In this document: positions 9,323 to 16,336 of the stretch, piece by piece
How positions within the stretch are numbered: the stretch's first letter is position 1
How the letters are laid out: every line of letters starts with the position of its first letter
Virus record (IMG/VR): IMGVR_UViG_3300049597_000029
Span: 1-20,109 of that record
Strand: one strand, 5' to 3'
Length of the DNA stretch: 20,109 bases
From: a virus
Made by a program: the position numbers and the translations under genes
Notes under the pieces: generated by a model
Told to the model about the DNA's origin: nothing
What the model saw: only the letters and a program-made list of their open reading frames with translations
Databases searched by the model: none

Positions 9323-10147
9323 ATGAGTTACTATCCTTTGATATCTATAATGCCTAAAAGTAGTGGAACACTATTATTAGACTTATATCCAAGTGCATCG
9401 GTAGCTTATTCTTTACGTAAACTAAGAACGGCTTATACAGGAGCAGCAATAAGAGTGCGCAGGTCAAGTGATAATACAGAACAAGATTTTGGATTTGTTG
9501 CTAATGTTTTAGATACGGCTTCTTTACTTACATTTTGCGGTGCTGGAAATGGATTTGTAACAACGTGGTATGACCAAAGTGGAAATGGAATTAATCCAGT
9601 TCAATTAGCTGGGTCTAATCAACCTCGTATAGTAAATGCTGGTGTTATTGAAGTAAAAAATGGAAAACCTGCAATAAGATTTATTAGAGCATCAAACACT
9701 ACATTAATTAAAACATCATATACATCTATTAATTTTCAAAATACAACAGTAGCTACTGTTGTAGGTGATTTACAAACAGCTGTGACTCAAAATATATTTT
9801 CATTAAATGTCCTCCCAAGATGGTACACTCCTGCTGTTGTATCAGGAAATACTTATTATGGTTATGGAGCAACTGCTACTGCTATACTTTCAGAAGCAAC
9901 AGACAATAATCAACGTTTATATTTTATGAATGGTAATGCTACAACTATTAGTGCATTTACTAATAATATTACAAAATCAACTGTTGTGAGTGCAACAGGT
10001 AATTCATCAAATATTTTAATAGGTTCTGCCGTTTCTACTAATTATTTTAATGGTATGATGCAAGAAGCTATTGGTTGGAGTTCGGAACAATCAGCTAATA
10101 GAACAGGAATACAAAATAACATTAATTCATTTTATTCAATTTACTAA
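9323..10147 (+). CDS. Receptor-binding / tail spike protein with arabinofuranosidase-type lectin-like domain
   Basis: A 274-residue protein starting one base after the fibre stop. After a short linker (1-18), residues about 19-110 read LDLYPSASVAYSLRKLR, VRRSSDNTEQDFGF, FVTTWYDQSGNG and NQPRIVNAGVIEVKNGKPAIRF. This is the signature of the arabinofuranosidase-B catalytic-like / LamG jelly-roll domain often found at phage tail tips. The rest (to 274) is Asn/Thr-rich beta sandwich ending in GMMQEAIGWSSEQS. The likely role is binding surface polysaccharide; hydrolase activity is not shown. All five Glu codons are GAA, unlike the GAG-rich terminase gene, so the cassette may be a recent acquisition. 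Confidence 0.7.
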   Translation: MSYYPLISIMPKSSGTLLLDLYPSASVAYSLRKLRTAYTGAAIRVRRSSDNTEQDFGFVANVLDTASLLTFCGAGNGFVTTWYDQSGNGINPVQLAGSNQPRIVNAGVIEVKNGKPAIRFIRASNTTLIKTSYTSINFQNTTVATVVGDLQTAVTQNIFSLNVLPRWYTPAVVSGNTYYGYGATATAILSEATDNNQRLYFMNGNATTISAFTNNITKSTVVSATGNSSNILIGSAVSTNYFNGMMQEAIGWSSEQSANRTGIQNNINSFYSIY

Positions 10148-10386
10148 TGGAAGTTACAGGATATAAATACACGAATGAACAGGATGCAATAGATGCAAGA
10201 AAAGCCTGTGCTGATTACTATGGCTTACCTGTTTCACCTGAAGATGTTACTCAATATTGGGTAGATTATAATGAAGCAAGTTTAGATGCACCTGTATTTT
10301 GGTATATTGTTTTTGATTCAAGTATTGAAATGATATTAGGGCAACCAACAGAATTTGAAGTAACAACCCCACCACCTTTTGAATAA
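10147..10386 (+). CDS. Small protein paired with receptor-binding protein
   Basis: A 79-residue acidic protein whose ATG overlaps the preceding stop (TAATG). It has an N-terminal helix (NEQDAIDARKACADYYG), a PEDVTQYWVDY segment, a strand (FWYIVFDSSIEMILG) and a Pro-rich end (TTPPPFE). I recall similar small genes next to tail-spike genes in Bacteroidota phages, but know no function. A fibre chaperone or a spike accessory subunit would fit the position. All eight Glu codons are GAA, matching the preceding gene and suggesting that the two moved together. Its last base is the first base of the next start codon. Confidence 0.6.
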   Translation: MEVTGYKYTNEQDAIDARKACADYYGLPVSPEDVTQYWVDYNEASLDAPVFWYIVFDSSIEMILGQPTEFEVTTPPPFE

Positions 10387-10823
10387 TGGCACGCTACGCA
10401 AATAATGGTATATTCAATGTCAAGTATCCTACAAGGAGGAAGATACAACGCATTCTGCAGCAGATAATATCTGAGGATGGTGCTATTGATACAGGAGCTA
10501 TGTATGACTCAGTGCGTATCAATGCTAAAATCCCTGCATTAGGTGAACTTGAGATACAGATTATTGCAATGTATTATTTTGGGTTTCTTAATAATGGAAC
10601 TATCTACATAACACCTTATGACTTCTGTGCAGAGTTATCCAGGAGATTAGATTCAGAAGGTATAACAACAGAAATATATTCTCAATATACTGAATGGATG
10701 GTTGAAAGGTATCCTATATTACAAGTGGCAAATATATTAGGGGATAAGCGTTCTATCATTTATACATTTGAGCCTATAGGTGGAGATTTCTCAGCTCCTC
10801 TATCATTCAGAGGTATGTTATAG
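10386..10823 (+). CDS. Neck / head-tail completion protein, gp10-like (tentative)
   Basis: A 145-residue protein, basic at the N-terminus (YPTRRKIQRILQQII). The stretch DTGAMYDSVRINAKIPALGELEIQIIAMYYFGFLNNGT resembles the HK97 gp10 family (TGA.xxS followed by a central strand and a Y-x-x-x-x-G loop). Members of that family act in head-tail joining or tail completion. It follows the small spike-associated gene with a one-base TAATG overlap. Its stop overlaps, in convergent orientation, the stop of the minus-strand gene ending at 10818: the last six coding bases are shared and no terminator lies between. Placing a neck gene after the fibre cassette is unusual, so the function is tentative. Confidence 0.45.
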   Translation: MARYANNGIFNVKYPTRRKIQRILQQIISEDGAIDTGAMYDSVRINAKIPALGELEIQIIAMYYFGFLNNGTIYITPYDFCAELSRRLDSEGITTEIYSQYTEWMVERYPILQVANILGDKRSIIYTFEPIGGDFSAPLSFRGML

Positions 10824-11549
10824 ATTAAGTTCTTTTTTCATTGACATCATATTAAAAGTAAGTACAAGAGGTAGGTCAGTTACTTGCTTAAACTTAGTCA
10901 AGTCCTCATTACAAAGAGAGTAGAGTAGTCTCTCCCATCCCCATTTCACAGCAGACTTTTGTTCAGCTTGTGCCTTAGATTCATCGGATGTCATTGGTTT
11001 ATTTTCATCCTCCTCATTTTCATCCTCTTCATTAAAAAGTAAGTGATACTTATCCATAAAATCCTGTCTAAATGATAGGTACTCAGGTATGATACCATAG
11101 ATATCATTGATACAGTACTCATCAAATAGTTCATGCCGGTCAAATGGATTGAACTCATAAGGCTCAAAGCTCAACTGCCCCCAATCATTAGTGGTATGTT
11201 GCCTGTACATGATAGATGCTATATGACAAAGATGCTTGATGTAGTCATTAGCAAAGAAATACTCTAAGTCAATGAACTCACCACAGGTCAGCTTAGATAG
11301 TGGCTTGACCTTCCATTGCTCAATGTCTCTCTTGTAGTTCTTAGATGGCTCAGAGTTAATGAATGTAATATCATTGAGCATATTACTAACCTCACTTACA
11401 TCTAAGTCTTCAAGTTCATCTGAGCTCACTCCTGCAAGAGCTGAGAGTATCTCTATCTCTCTGGCAAATACCTCCTCAATAGAATATAACTCTCTTATCT
11501 CTTTAAACTGCAGGACATCAATCTCACTCCACGATTTCGGGAGCTTCAT
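10818..11549 (-). CDS. Tail assembly chaperone, longer paralogue (GpT-like)
   Basis: A 243-residue minus-strand protein. Its first 95 residues match the plan of the upstream minus-strand protein: (I/L)xVxQFxxI near the start, then a helix, a short DIxxIN/DFNNI stretch and an LSxxEFIDLE/LSVRDTKHIE segment. An acidic linker follows (about 174-187, NEEDENEEDEN). The C-terminal helical part (KWGWERLLYSLCNEDLTKFKQVTDLPL) is a pattern I associate with tail assembly chaperones of Bacteroidota phages. Such chaperones bind the tape measure and recruit tail tube protein. Its ATG lies 26 bases inside the upstream gene, at the end of a run of five A. Made by reinitiation or by a +1 slip, it could also exist as a fusion of about 417 residues. 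Confidence 0.55.
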   Translation of the reverse strand: MKLPKSWSEIDVLQFKEIRELYSIEEVFAREIEILSALAGVSSDELEDLDVSEVSNMLNDITFINSEPSKNYKRDIEQWKVKPLSKLTCGEFIDLEYFFANDYIKHLCHIASIMYRQHTTNDWGQLSFEPYEFNPFDRHELFDEYCINDIYGIIPEYLSFRQDFMDKYHLLFNEEDENEEDENKPMTSDESKAQAEQKSAVKWGWERLLYSLCNEDLTKFKQVTDLPLVLTFNMMSMKKELNL

Positions 11550-12072
11550 TTTTCTTGATTTCTTTGGACAGTTTTTGTCCTATCTCTACTAAGTAAGGCA
11601 CTGCTAACTCTGACTTGAGTTCTCTTATCATCTTTGCCTTATGCTTGATGTGAGTAGTATCATAGTGTTCAGCTTTGCTTAGGTCATCTCTCTTGAATAA
11701 GATAGCTAACATCTCAGAGATGTATCCTTTATGCCTTGAGTTCATGACCTTCTCAATGTGCTTAGTGTCTCTCACTGATAGCTTGAACTCCTCACCTTCA
11801 AAGGCTGTGTACTTGTATCCATCAAGCTCAATAGTTGACTGTAGTTCTGGCTTACCTTTGATGTTGTTAAAATCCTTGACATAAGTTTTGAACTGTTCAA
11901 TGGTGGTATGCTCAAAGTCATTCTCAGTAATACCAAACAACTCAAATACTTTAAGATGTTTCTCAATAGCATCTAAGTCCTGTTGTGCATGGATAGATGT
12001 GATATCCTCAAACTGTTGCACTGTTAACTCCTTCAATTGATTAGGAATTTCTTTGTCTAAAATTTTTACCAT
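11524..12072 (-). CDS. Tail assembly chaperone, shorter paralogue (GpG-like)
   Basis: A 182-residue minus-strand protein, first gene of a two-gene minus-strand operon. It is helical and highly charged: KELTVQQFEDITSI at 13-26, FELFGITENDFEHTT, FNNIKGKPELQ, YKYTAFEGEEFKLSVRDTKHIEKVM, and a basic C-terminus. By alignment by eye it shares its layout with the N-terminal half of the downstream protein, so the two are probable paralogues. In many siphophages two chaperones are made from overlapping frames upstream of the tape measure. Here they are reversed and sit far from it. The leader is A-rich, and a TATATTTG box (12096-12089) lies 16 bases before the ATG. Function is inferred. Confidence 0.55.
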   Translation of the reverse strand: MVKILDKEIPNQLKELTVQQFEDITSIHAQQDLDAIEKHLKVFELFGITENDFEHTTIEQFKTYVKDFNNIKGKPELQSTIELDGYKYTAFEGEEFKLSVRDTKHIEKVMNSRHKGYISEMLAILFKRDDLSKAEHYDTTHIKHKAKMIRELKSELAVPYLVEIGQKLSKEIKKNEAPEIVE

Positions 12073-12088
12073 AGATTTTAATTTTTAA

Positions 12089-12096
12089 CAAATATA
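12089..12096 (-). promoter_or_regulatory. Possible Bacteroidota -7 box for the minus-strand pair
   Basis: On the minus strand the sequence reads TATATTTG, an exact match to the Bacteroidota -7 consensus TAnnTTTG, 16 bases before the ATG at 12072. No TTG is present at the usual -33 distance, so the promoter is only half supported. It lies in the 44-base divergent gap shared with element copy 3. Confidence 0.4.
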
Positions 12097-12104
12097 ACAC
12101 TATT

Positions 12105-12116
12105 TACAATATAGGC
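12105..12116 (+). promoter_or_regulatory. Repeated TACAATATAGGC element, copy 3
   Basis: The same element as at 810, with C in the last position, again directly abutting an ATG (12117). Genes diverge here, so no plus-strand gene lies just upstream and the capsid operon needs a promoter in this 44-base gap. This is the best single argument that the element acts in transcription. Confidence 0.55.
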
Positions 12117-13100
12117 ATGGATAGACCTGTCTATAAGATAACTATTGACCCTGAGTACTCTGATGGAGAGGACTTAGGTATTGAGATGATTGCCTTCACT
12201 GCCAAGCCTGCTATTAAGGTAAAGGGTATGGCATTTAATCAAGCTACTCCAATGACATTCAGTGATGACATTAAGATGAGAATTGTAGCACCTGCTATGA
12301 TACCAATGTCAATATATCGTAGAGATGAGGATGGCACTGAGTATGATGTGCTATTCACAGAGGAGGTCATTGAGTCTATCCATGCTAAGTTCATGCAAAA
12401 CCTACAGAACAAAGATATCTTTAACTTAGAGCATGAGGCAGAGGAGAAAGTTCCTGCTTACATCCTTGAGGCTTGGATAGTTGAGAACCCTAAAAAGGAC
12501 AAAGCATTCACTACCTATGGTATTGAAGTACCTAAGGGAACTCTAATGCTAACAAGTCAAGTAACTGATAAGGAGTACTATGATAGCCTTGTTGAGTCAG
12601 GTCAAGTAGGTTACTCTATTGAGGGATTCTTAGGACTTAAACTATCGGAATTATTAAAACTAAATACAATGAAGTTACCTGATGGAGAACACTTGATTGA
12701 GGATAAAATCTATGTTGTAAAAGACGGAGAGGTTATCGAGATCAAAGACAAAGAAGAACTGGCAGCAGAAGAACCTGCCACAGAAGAGGCTGAGCAAGAG
12801 GCTGAGACTACAGTTGATGAAGCTGCTGAGGATGTGCAAGAGGAGGAGGCAGATGCTGCCGCTGAGGATGTTGAGATGGCAGTTGATGTTACTACTGATG
12901 CTGAGGCTGTACTTGCAATAGTATCACCTGTGATTGAGGAGCAAGTTAATCAACTACTTGCTATCATAGCTGACCTTAAGAACCAAATGGAGGAGTACTT
13001 AGCTCCAAGAGATGAGGAGATTGAGGTTGAGGCTAAGAACCAAAAGATGAGCTCAAGAGAGCTATTTAAAGAATTTGTAAAATTTTCAAAAACCAAATAA
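12117..13100 (+). CDS. XkdF-like prohead protease fused to scaffold
   Basis: A 327-residue protein combining two head-assembly functions. Residues about 1-175 resemble the XkdF-type putative serine protease (peptidase S78-like). A candidate catalytic His is H106 in NLEHEAE, with a conserved Trp at 120, and the candidate Ser is S167 in QVGYSIEGF (consensus GFSIEG). Residues about 206-262 are an acidic Glu/Ala-rich stretch, followed by a predicted coiled coil (IEEQVNQLLAIIADLKNQMEEYL) and a basic tail (SRELFKEFVKFSKTK) as in capsid scaffolds. In the maturing prohead the protease would remove the scaffold, including its own C-terminal half. The gene lies one base before the capsid gene. The third catalytic residue cannot be chosen by eye. 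Confidence 0.75.
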   Translation: MDRPVYKITIDPEYSDGEDLGIEMIAFTAKPAIKVKGMAFNQATPMTFSDDIKMRIVAPAMIPMSIYRRDEDGTEYDVLFTEEVIESIHAKFMQNLQNKDIFNLEHEAEEKVPAYILEAWIVENPKKDKAFTTYGIEVPKGTLMLTSQVTDKEYYDSLVESGQVGYSIEGFLGLKLSELLKLNTMKLPDGEHLIEDKIYVVKDGEVIEIKDKEELAAEEPATEEAEQEAETTVDEAAEDVQEEEADAAAEDVEMAVDVTTDAEAVLAIVSPVIEEQVNQLLAIIADLKNQMEEYLAPRDEEIEVEAKNQKMSSRELFKEFVKFSKTK

Positions 13101-13101
13101 A

Positions 13102-14034
13102 ATGAACCGTAATTTAAAATTTAATTTAGAGGTTGAGACTAACGCATTATTGTGTGCCAACCCTGAGGAGTTCTACTCCAAAGCATATCTTCAATCTGAG
13201 GATATTGCATCTAACTTTCGCTCTTTGCCGGGCATTAAGTCAAAGACAAAACTTGCCAATGTAACTTTTGGTAACATCTTACAAGCATCAACTTGTAACT
13301 TCTCTGCTCCTAATGATTCATTGGATGCAGTTGATATTGATGTATGTCCTTTGTCAGCTATGGCTCAATTATGTCAGTTTGACTTAGAGCAATCATTCTT
13401 AGCTTTACAAATGGCAAAAGGATCTAATGGTGATTTCACTGTTGCATCTTTTATGTCATACTACTGGAATGAAATGGCAATGACTATCGGTCAAGATATC
13501 GAGTTGTTGAGATGGCAGGGTAACACTGAGTCTGAGGATGCATTATTGTCTTTATGTACTGGATACTTATTTCCAATGTTCTATGATACAGATGTAGTTG
13601 GTTTATATGATGGTGCTATTGATACATCAAATGTACTTGACCAATTGAGTGCTGTACTTGCTGCTGCTCCTTCAACTATTAGCAGAAGAAAATCAGAGTT
13701 AAGATTTTATGTATCTACTAATGTAGCTAACGCTTATGAGCTTGCTGCTGCACAAGGTAACACTTTGACTTATGTTACTACTCCATTAGGTTTAACATTC
13801 TTAGGAATCAATGTAGTTGTGTGTGAAGGGATGCCAGATAACACTATCTTGTTGACTTTGAGAAATAACCTTATCTATGCATTTGATGCAGAGGGTGATG
13901 ACAAAGCATTGAAAGCTGTTAACTTATCTGACACTGTAGCTGAGCCTTATTTGAGAACTCGTGCTAACATGAAAGTAGGATTCCATTATGTTAACCCTGC
14001 AGAGATAGTATTGTATAACGCATTCTATATCTAA
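13102..14034 (+). CDS. Major capsid protein
   Basis: A 310-residue protein directly after the protease-scaffold gene, as expected for an HK97-fold capsid protein. The N-terminal 30-40 residues are a probable delta-like arm. A core with the stretch IGQDIELLRWQGNTESEDALLSLCTGYL suggests the spine helix and P-domain. The end, RTRANMKVGFHYVNPAEIVLYNAF, is the usual final A-domain strand pattern. Codons are well suited to high expression (repeated GCT, GTA, TTG) and the start has a good A-rich leader (CCAAATAAA). A GC-rich hairpin follows the stop and would limit read-through or protect the 3' end. I saw no second capsid or decoration gene. Confidence 0.85.
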   Translation: MNRNLKFNLEVETNALLCANPEEFYSKAYLQSEDIASNFRSLPGIKSKTKLANVTFGNILQASTCNFSAPNDSLDAVDIDVCPLSAMAQLCQFDLEQSFLALQMAKGSNGDFTVASFMSYYWNEMAMTIGQDIELLRWQGNTESEDALLSLCTGYLFPMFYDTDVVGLYDGAIDTSNVLDQLSAVLAAAPSTISRRKSELRFYVSTNVANAYELAAAQGNTLTYVTTPLGLTFLGINVVVCEGMPDNTILLTLRNNLIYAFDAEGDDKALKAVNLSDTVAEPYLRTRANMKVGFHYVNPAEIVLYNAFYI

Positions 14035-14042
14035 AATATAAC

Positions 14043-14068
14043 GGGGGTAGAAATACCCCCTATTTTAA
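14043..14068 (+). terminator. Hairpin after capsid gene (terminator or attenuator)
   Basis: A perfect seven-pair stem GGGGGTA / TACCCCC closes a GAAA tetraloop (14050-14053). It is followed by TATTTT, a short and imperfect T tract. Located 8 bases after the capsid stop, it could reduce transcription into the next gene or stabilise the capsid mRNA 3' end. Confidence 0.65.
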
Positions 14069-14088
14069 AACATTAAAAAACAACTAAA

Positions 14089-14610
14089 ATGAGCTGTGCA
14101 ACTTTAGAAACAATTTTAAAAAGCTGTGACAATAACTCAGGAGGTATCTATAAGTTCTATGTAAACCAACAAGATAACATCCAATCTATCTCTACAGATG
14201 AGACAGGAACTAATTGGATTGTTGATGGTATTACATTTATACCTACAGCTGACCCCTTCATTGAGTTAGAGTTCAGAAGAAACGTATCCTCATTTACAGA
14301 GGACTCTGCTATTGATTTAATTAATGGCTCAAGCTATGTAACTGCAACTATCAATTTGATGTTCCATAGAAGAGATCAAGAGAAATCAAAAGCTATTAAA
14401 GTATTAGGAGCAGGACAACAGTACTTAGCAGGTATTGTTGAGGATGCTAATGGTAAATATTGGTACTTCCCATTTTTGCAATTATCTGCAACGGGTGAAG
14501 GATCAGGAACTACAAGAGCAGATGGCTCTAAGTACAGTGTAACACTTGTAGCTGAGAATGAGTTTTTGGCTTATGAGGTTGATGCTACTATCATACCAAG
14601 TCTCCTTTAA
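14089..14610 (+). CDS. Probable major tail tube protein
   Basis: A 173-residue, beta-rich protein isolated between two hairpins, right after the capsid gene. This arrangement is typical for a highly expressed structural protein. Strand-like segments include IYKFYVNQQDNIQSI, FIELEFRRNVSSFTEDSAIDL, SYVTATINLMFHRRDQ, KYWYFPFLQLSATGEGSG and YSVTLVAENEFLAYEV. The layout (a long loop, then alternating strands and one helix at KSKAIKVLGAGQQYL) is compatible with a lambda gpV / T4 gp19-type tube. The start at 14089 has the A-rich leader AACAACTAAA. It could instead be a capsid decoration protein; a tube protein is needed somewhere and no other candidate is evident. Confidence 0.6.
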   Translation: MSCATLETILKSCDNNSGGIYKFYVNQQDNIQSISTDETGTNWIVDGITFIPTADPFIELEFRRNVSSFTEDSAIDLINGSSYVTATINLMFHRRDQEKSKAIKVLGAGQQYLAGIVEDANGKYWYFPFLQLSATGEGSGTTRADGSKYSVTLVAENEFLAYEVDATIIPSLL

Positions 14611-14634
14611 TCTTGCCATAGATTATAAACTAAG

Positions 14635-14659
14635 AGCCTCACTTCGGTGGGGCTTTTTT
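14635..14659 (+). terminator. Rho-independent terminator after tail tube gene
   Basis: An eight-pair stem AGCCTCAC / GTGGGGCT (one T-G pair) closes a TTCG tetraloop, followed by a run of T (14654-14659). It lies 24 bases after the preceding stop and 20 bases before element copy 4, which would therefore have to restart transcription for the portal operon. Confidence 0.88.
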
Positions 14660-14678
14660 AATAATTATTTCTTTGAGA

Positions 14679-14690
14679 TACAATATAGGT
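14679..14690 (+). promoter_or_regulatory. Repeated TACAATATAGGT element, copy 4
   Basis: An exact copy of the element at 810, abutting the ATG at 14691 and following a strong terminator by 20 bases. The frame is also open from a TTG at 14673, which would make the element coding. Its exact repetition and constant distance to ATG argue for a start at 14691. Confidence 0.55.
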
Positions 14691-15026
14691 ATGATATATC
14701 TTGAGAAGGATACAGTTAACACCTTTGTGTTGACACTTACAGAGGTTACAACAATCTCTAATCCTTACTATTTATTTGAATTTGAGGATGAGTTTGATAC
14801 TACAGCTAACCCTATCTATTGGCAGGGAGTTGATAGTTCCTCATGGCCTTCAAGATATAACCTATTTACTATCGATGAGCCTACTGATATAGACTTTATT
14901 AAGGGGCAATACAGATATAAAGTTTATGAGAGTCCTACTCCAACAGTTGATCCTACAGGATTGACTATGATAGAGGAGGGCCGCATGGTAGTGGCAGGGA
15001 TACAAACTAATTCAATCTATGACTAA
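14691..15026 (+). CDS. Conserved small structural-region protein, unknown function
   Basis: A 111-residue acidic, beta-rich protein (MIYLEKDTVNTFVLTLTEV ... YYLFEFEDEFD ... YNLFTIDEPTDIDFIKGQYRYKVYES ... MIEEGRMVVAG). I recall similar short proteins beside portal genes in Bacteroidota phages. It reads like a single beta-sandwich domain, as in head fibres or decoration proteins, but no role is demonstrated. The start is the ATG abutted by the repeated element rather than the TTG at 14673. It is the first gene after a terminator, and its stop overlaps the portal start (TAATG), so the two are co-expressed. Confidence 0.65.
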   Translation: MIYLEKDTVNTFVLTLTEVTTISNPYYLFEFEDEFDTTANPIYWQGVDSSSWPSRYNLFTIDEPTDIDFIKGQYRYKVYESPTPTVDPTGLTMIEEGRMVVAGIQTNSIYD

Positions 15027-16336
15027 TGGCATGGTATAACAGATTTATAGGCAGCAAGCCACAAACAGCAGAGATAGTTGAGGGATATCAATCCTTCTCT
15101 ACTCCATTTCAAAAGGTAGGTGGAGCTAACCTATCACTCCCTTATGTTAATGGCCGCTATCAGATAGCAGGATACATTCCGTTTGGGCAGGATAACCTCT
15201 ATCCAGAGTTACTTAATCAACTATACTACAGCTCACCTTTACATGGTGCAATAGTTGACTTTAAGACTAACTCAGCAACAGGTGGAGGATACACTATTGA
15301 GACTGAGAAAATGTCTCAAGAGGATAAACTCAAGTTATATACCTTTGAGAGAAAGCTCAAGTTAGGTAAAACAATCAGAGCCATAGCTCAACAGTTGATA
15401 GTTCACCATAGAGTGTACTTCAAACTATGCTACAATAAGAAAGGAGAAATCTATAAGATTGAAAACATATCACCTGAGAGAGTTAGGATTTCAAGAGATA
15501 AAGAAACATACTTTATTTGTGAGGATTGGACAGCTCGCATTGATGTGAGAGAGATAAAAAAGTATCATCCTGCCAATACTGACCTTGAGCAACTATATTG
15601 CTATGAGTTAATGACATTAGGCCAGGAGTGGTATCCTTTGCCTCAGTACACATCTGCTTTGAACTTTGCATTTTTGAGTGGCGAGCTATCATATTTCGCT
15701 AAGAGTAACATACAAAACTCAATATTCCCATCCTTTGCTATGATGTTCCCTAAGAGACCACAGTCAGAGGAGGAGAAACACATGATTAAGCAGACCATTG
15801 ATAGGTTGAAAGGTGCAGCTAATGCCGGGAAGGCTGTTGCATTCTTTGCTAATAATCAAGATCAGTTACCTAAGATTGAAAGCCTACCAACTAACAGCAA
15901 TGATAAGTTGTTTCAAGAGGCATCAAGCCTTAACACTGAGCAGATATGCTTTGCTCACACAATAGATCCCATCCTTATGGGAGTAAGAACTCAAGGATCT
16001 CTTGGATCAGGCAGTGATATCAAGCAGGCTTATGTTGTATTTGAGAAAAATGTAGTCATGCCATTGAGGAGACAAGTTGAGGAGATAGTTAATGAGATAA
16101 TGACCATTGCTAAGATACCTGGCAAGTTCTCAATTAACAACTTTCAGATTATTAATGAGACAATCATTGAGCTTGAAGGTGATACCTCTAAGACATCAGA
16201 TGCTTTGAACTCATTGAGTCCATTGGTAGCTACTAAGGTACTTGGAAGCATGACACCTAATGAAATCAGAGCACTGGCTCAACTGCCTCCAATAGAGGGC
16301 GGTGATGTTATACCAACTGAAACACCTGCACCATGA
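15026..16336 (+). CDS. Portal protein
   Basis: A 436-residue portal, the dodecameric ring at the capsid vertex through which DNA passes. Signs are the N-terminal IPFGQDNLYPELLNQLYYSSPLHGAIVDFKTNSATGGGY, the wing region with KIENISPERVRISRDKETYFICEDW, the phrase FPKRPQSEEEKHMIKQTIDRLKGAANAGKAVAFF, and a crown/clip segment EQICFAHTIDPILMGVRTQGSLGSGSDIKQAY typical of phage portals. The C-terminus is helical and Pro-rich. Length fits the family. The gene overlaps its neighbours by one base (TAATG) and four bases (ATGA). It sits about 14 kb downstream of the terminase, unlike the common terminase-portal-protease order. Confidence 0.85.
   Translation: MAWYNRFIGSKPQTAEIVEGYQSFSTPFQKVGGANLSLPYVNGRYQIAGYIPFGQDNLYPELLNQLYYSSPLHGAIVDFKTNSATGGGYTIETEKMSQEDKLKLYTFERKLKLGKTIRAIAQQLIVHHRVYFKLCYNKKGEIYKIENISPERVRISRDKETYFICEDWTARIDVREIKKYHPANTDLEQLYCYELMTLGQEWYPLPQYTSALNFAFLSGELSYFAKSNIQNSIFPSFAMMFPKRPQSEEEKHMIKQTIDRLKGAANAGKAVAFFANNQDQLPKIESLPTNSNDKLFQEASSLNTEQICFAHTIDPILMGVRTQGSLGSGSDIKQAYVVFEKNVVMPLRRQVEEIVNEIMTIAKIPGKFSINNFQIINETIIELEGDTSKTSDALNSLSPLVATKVLGSMTPNEIRALAQLPPIEGGDVIPTETPAP

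Noticed and set aside
11524-11549. Classical -1 frameshift between the two chaperones
   Set aside because: The second frame is +1 (equivalently -2) relative to the first, so a -1 slip would not join them.
11359-11884. Plus-strand open frames opposite the chaperone pair
   Set aside because: They are Ser/Leu-rich shadows of charged minus-strand proteins; the minus frames are longer, coupled and domain-like.
14673-14690. TTG start at 14673 for the gene before the portal
   Set aside because: It would translate the repeated TACAATATAGGT element. The other three copies directly abut an ATG, so ATG 14691 is preferred.
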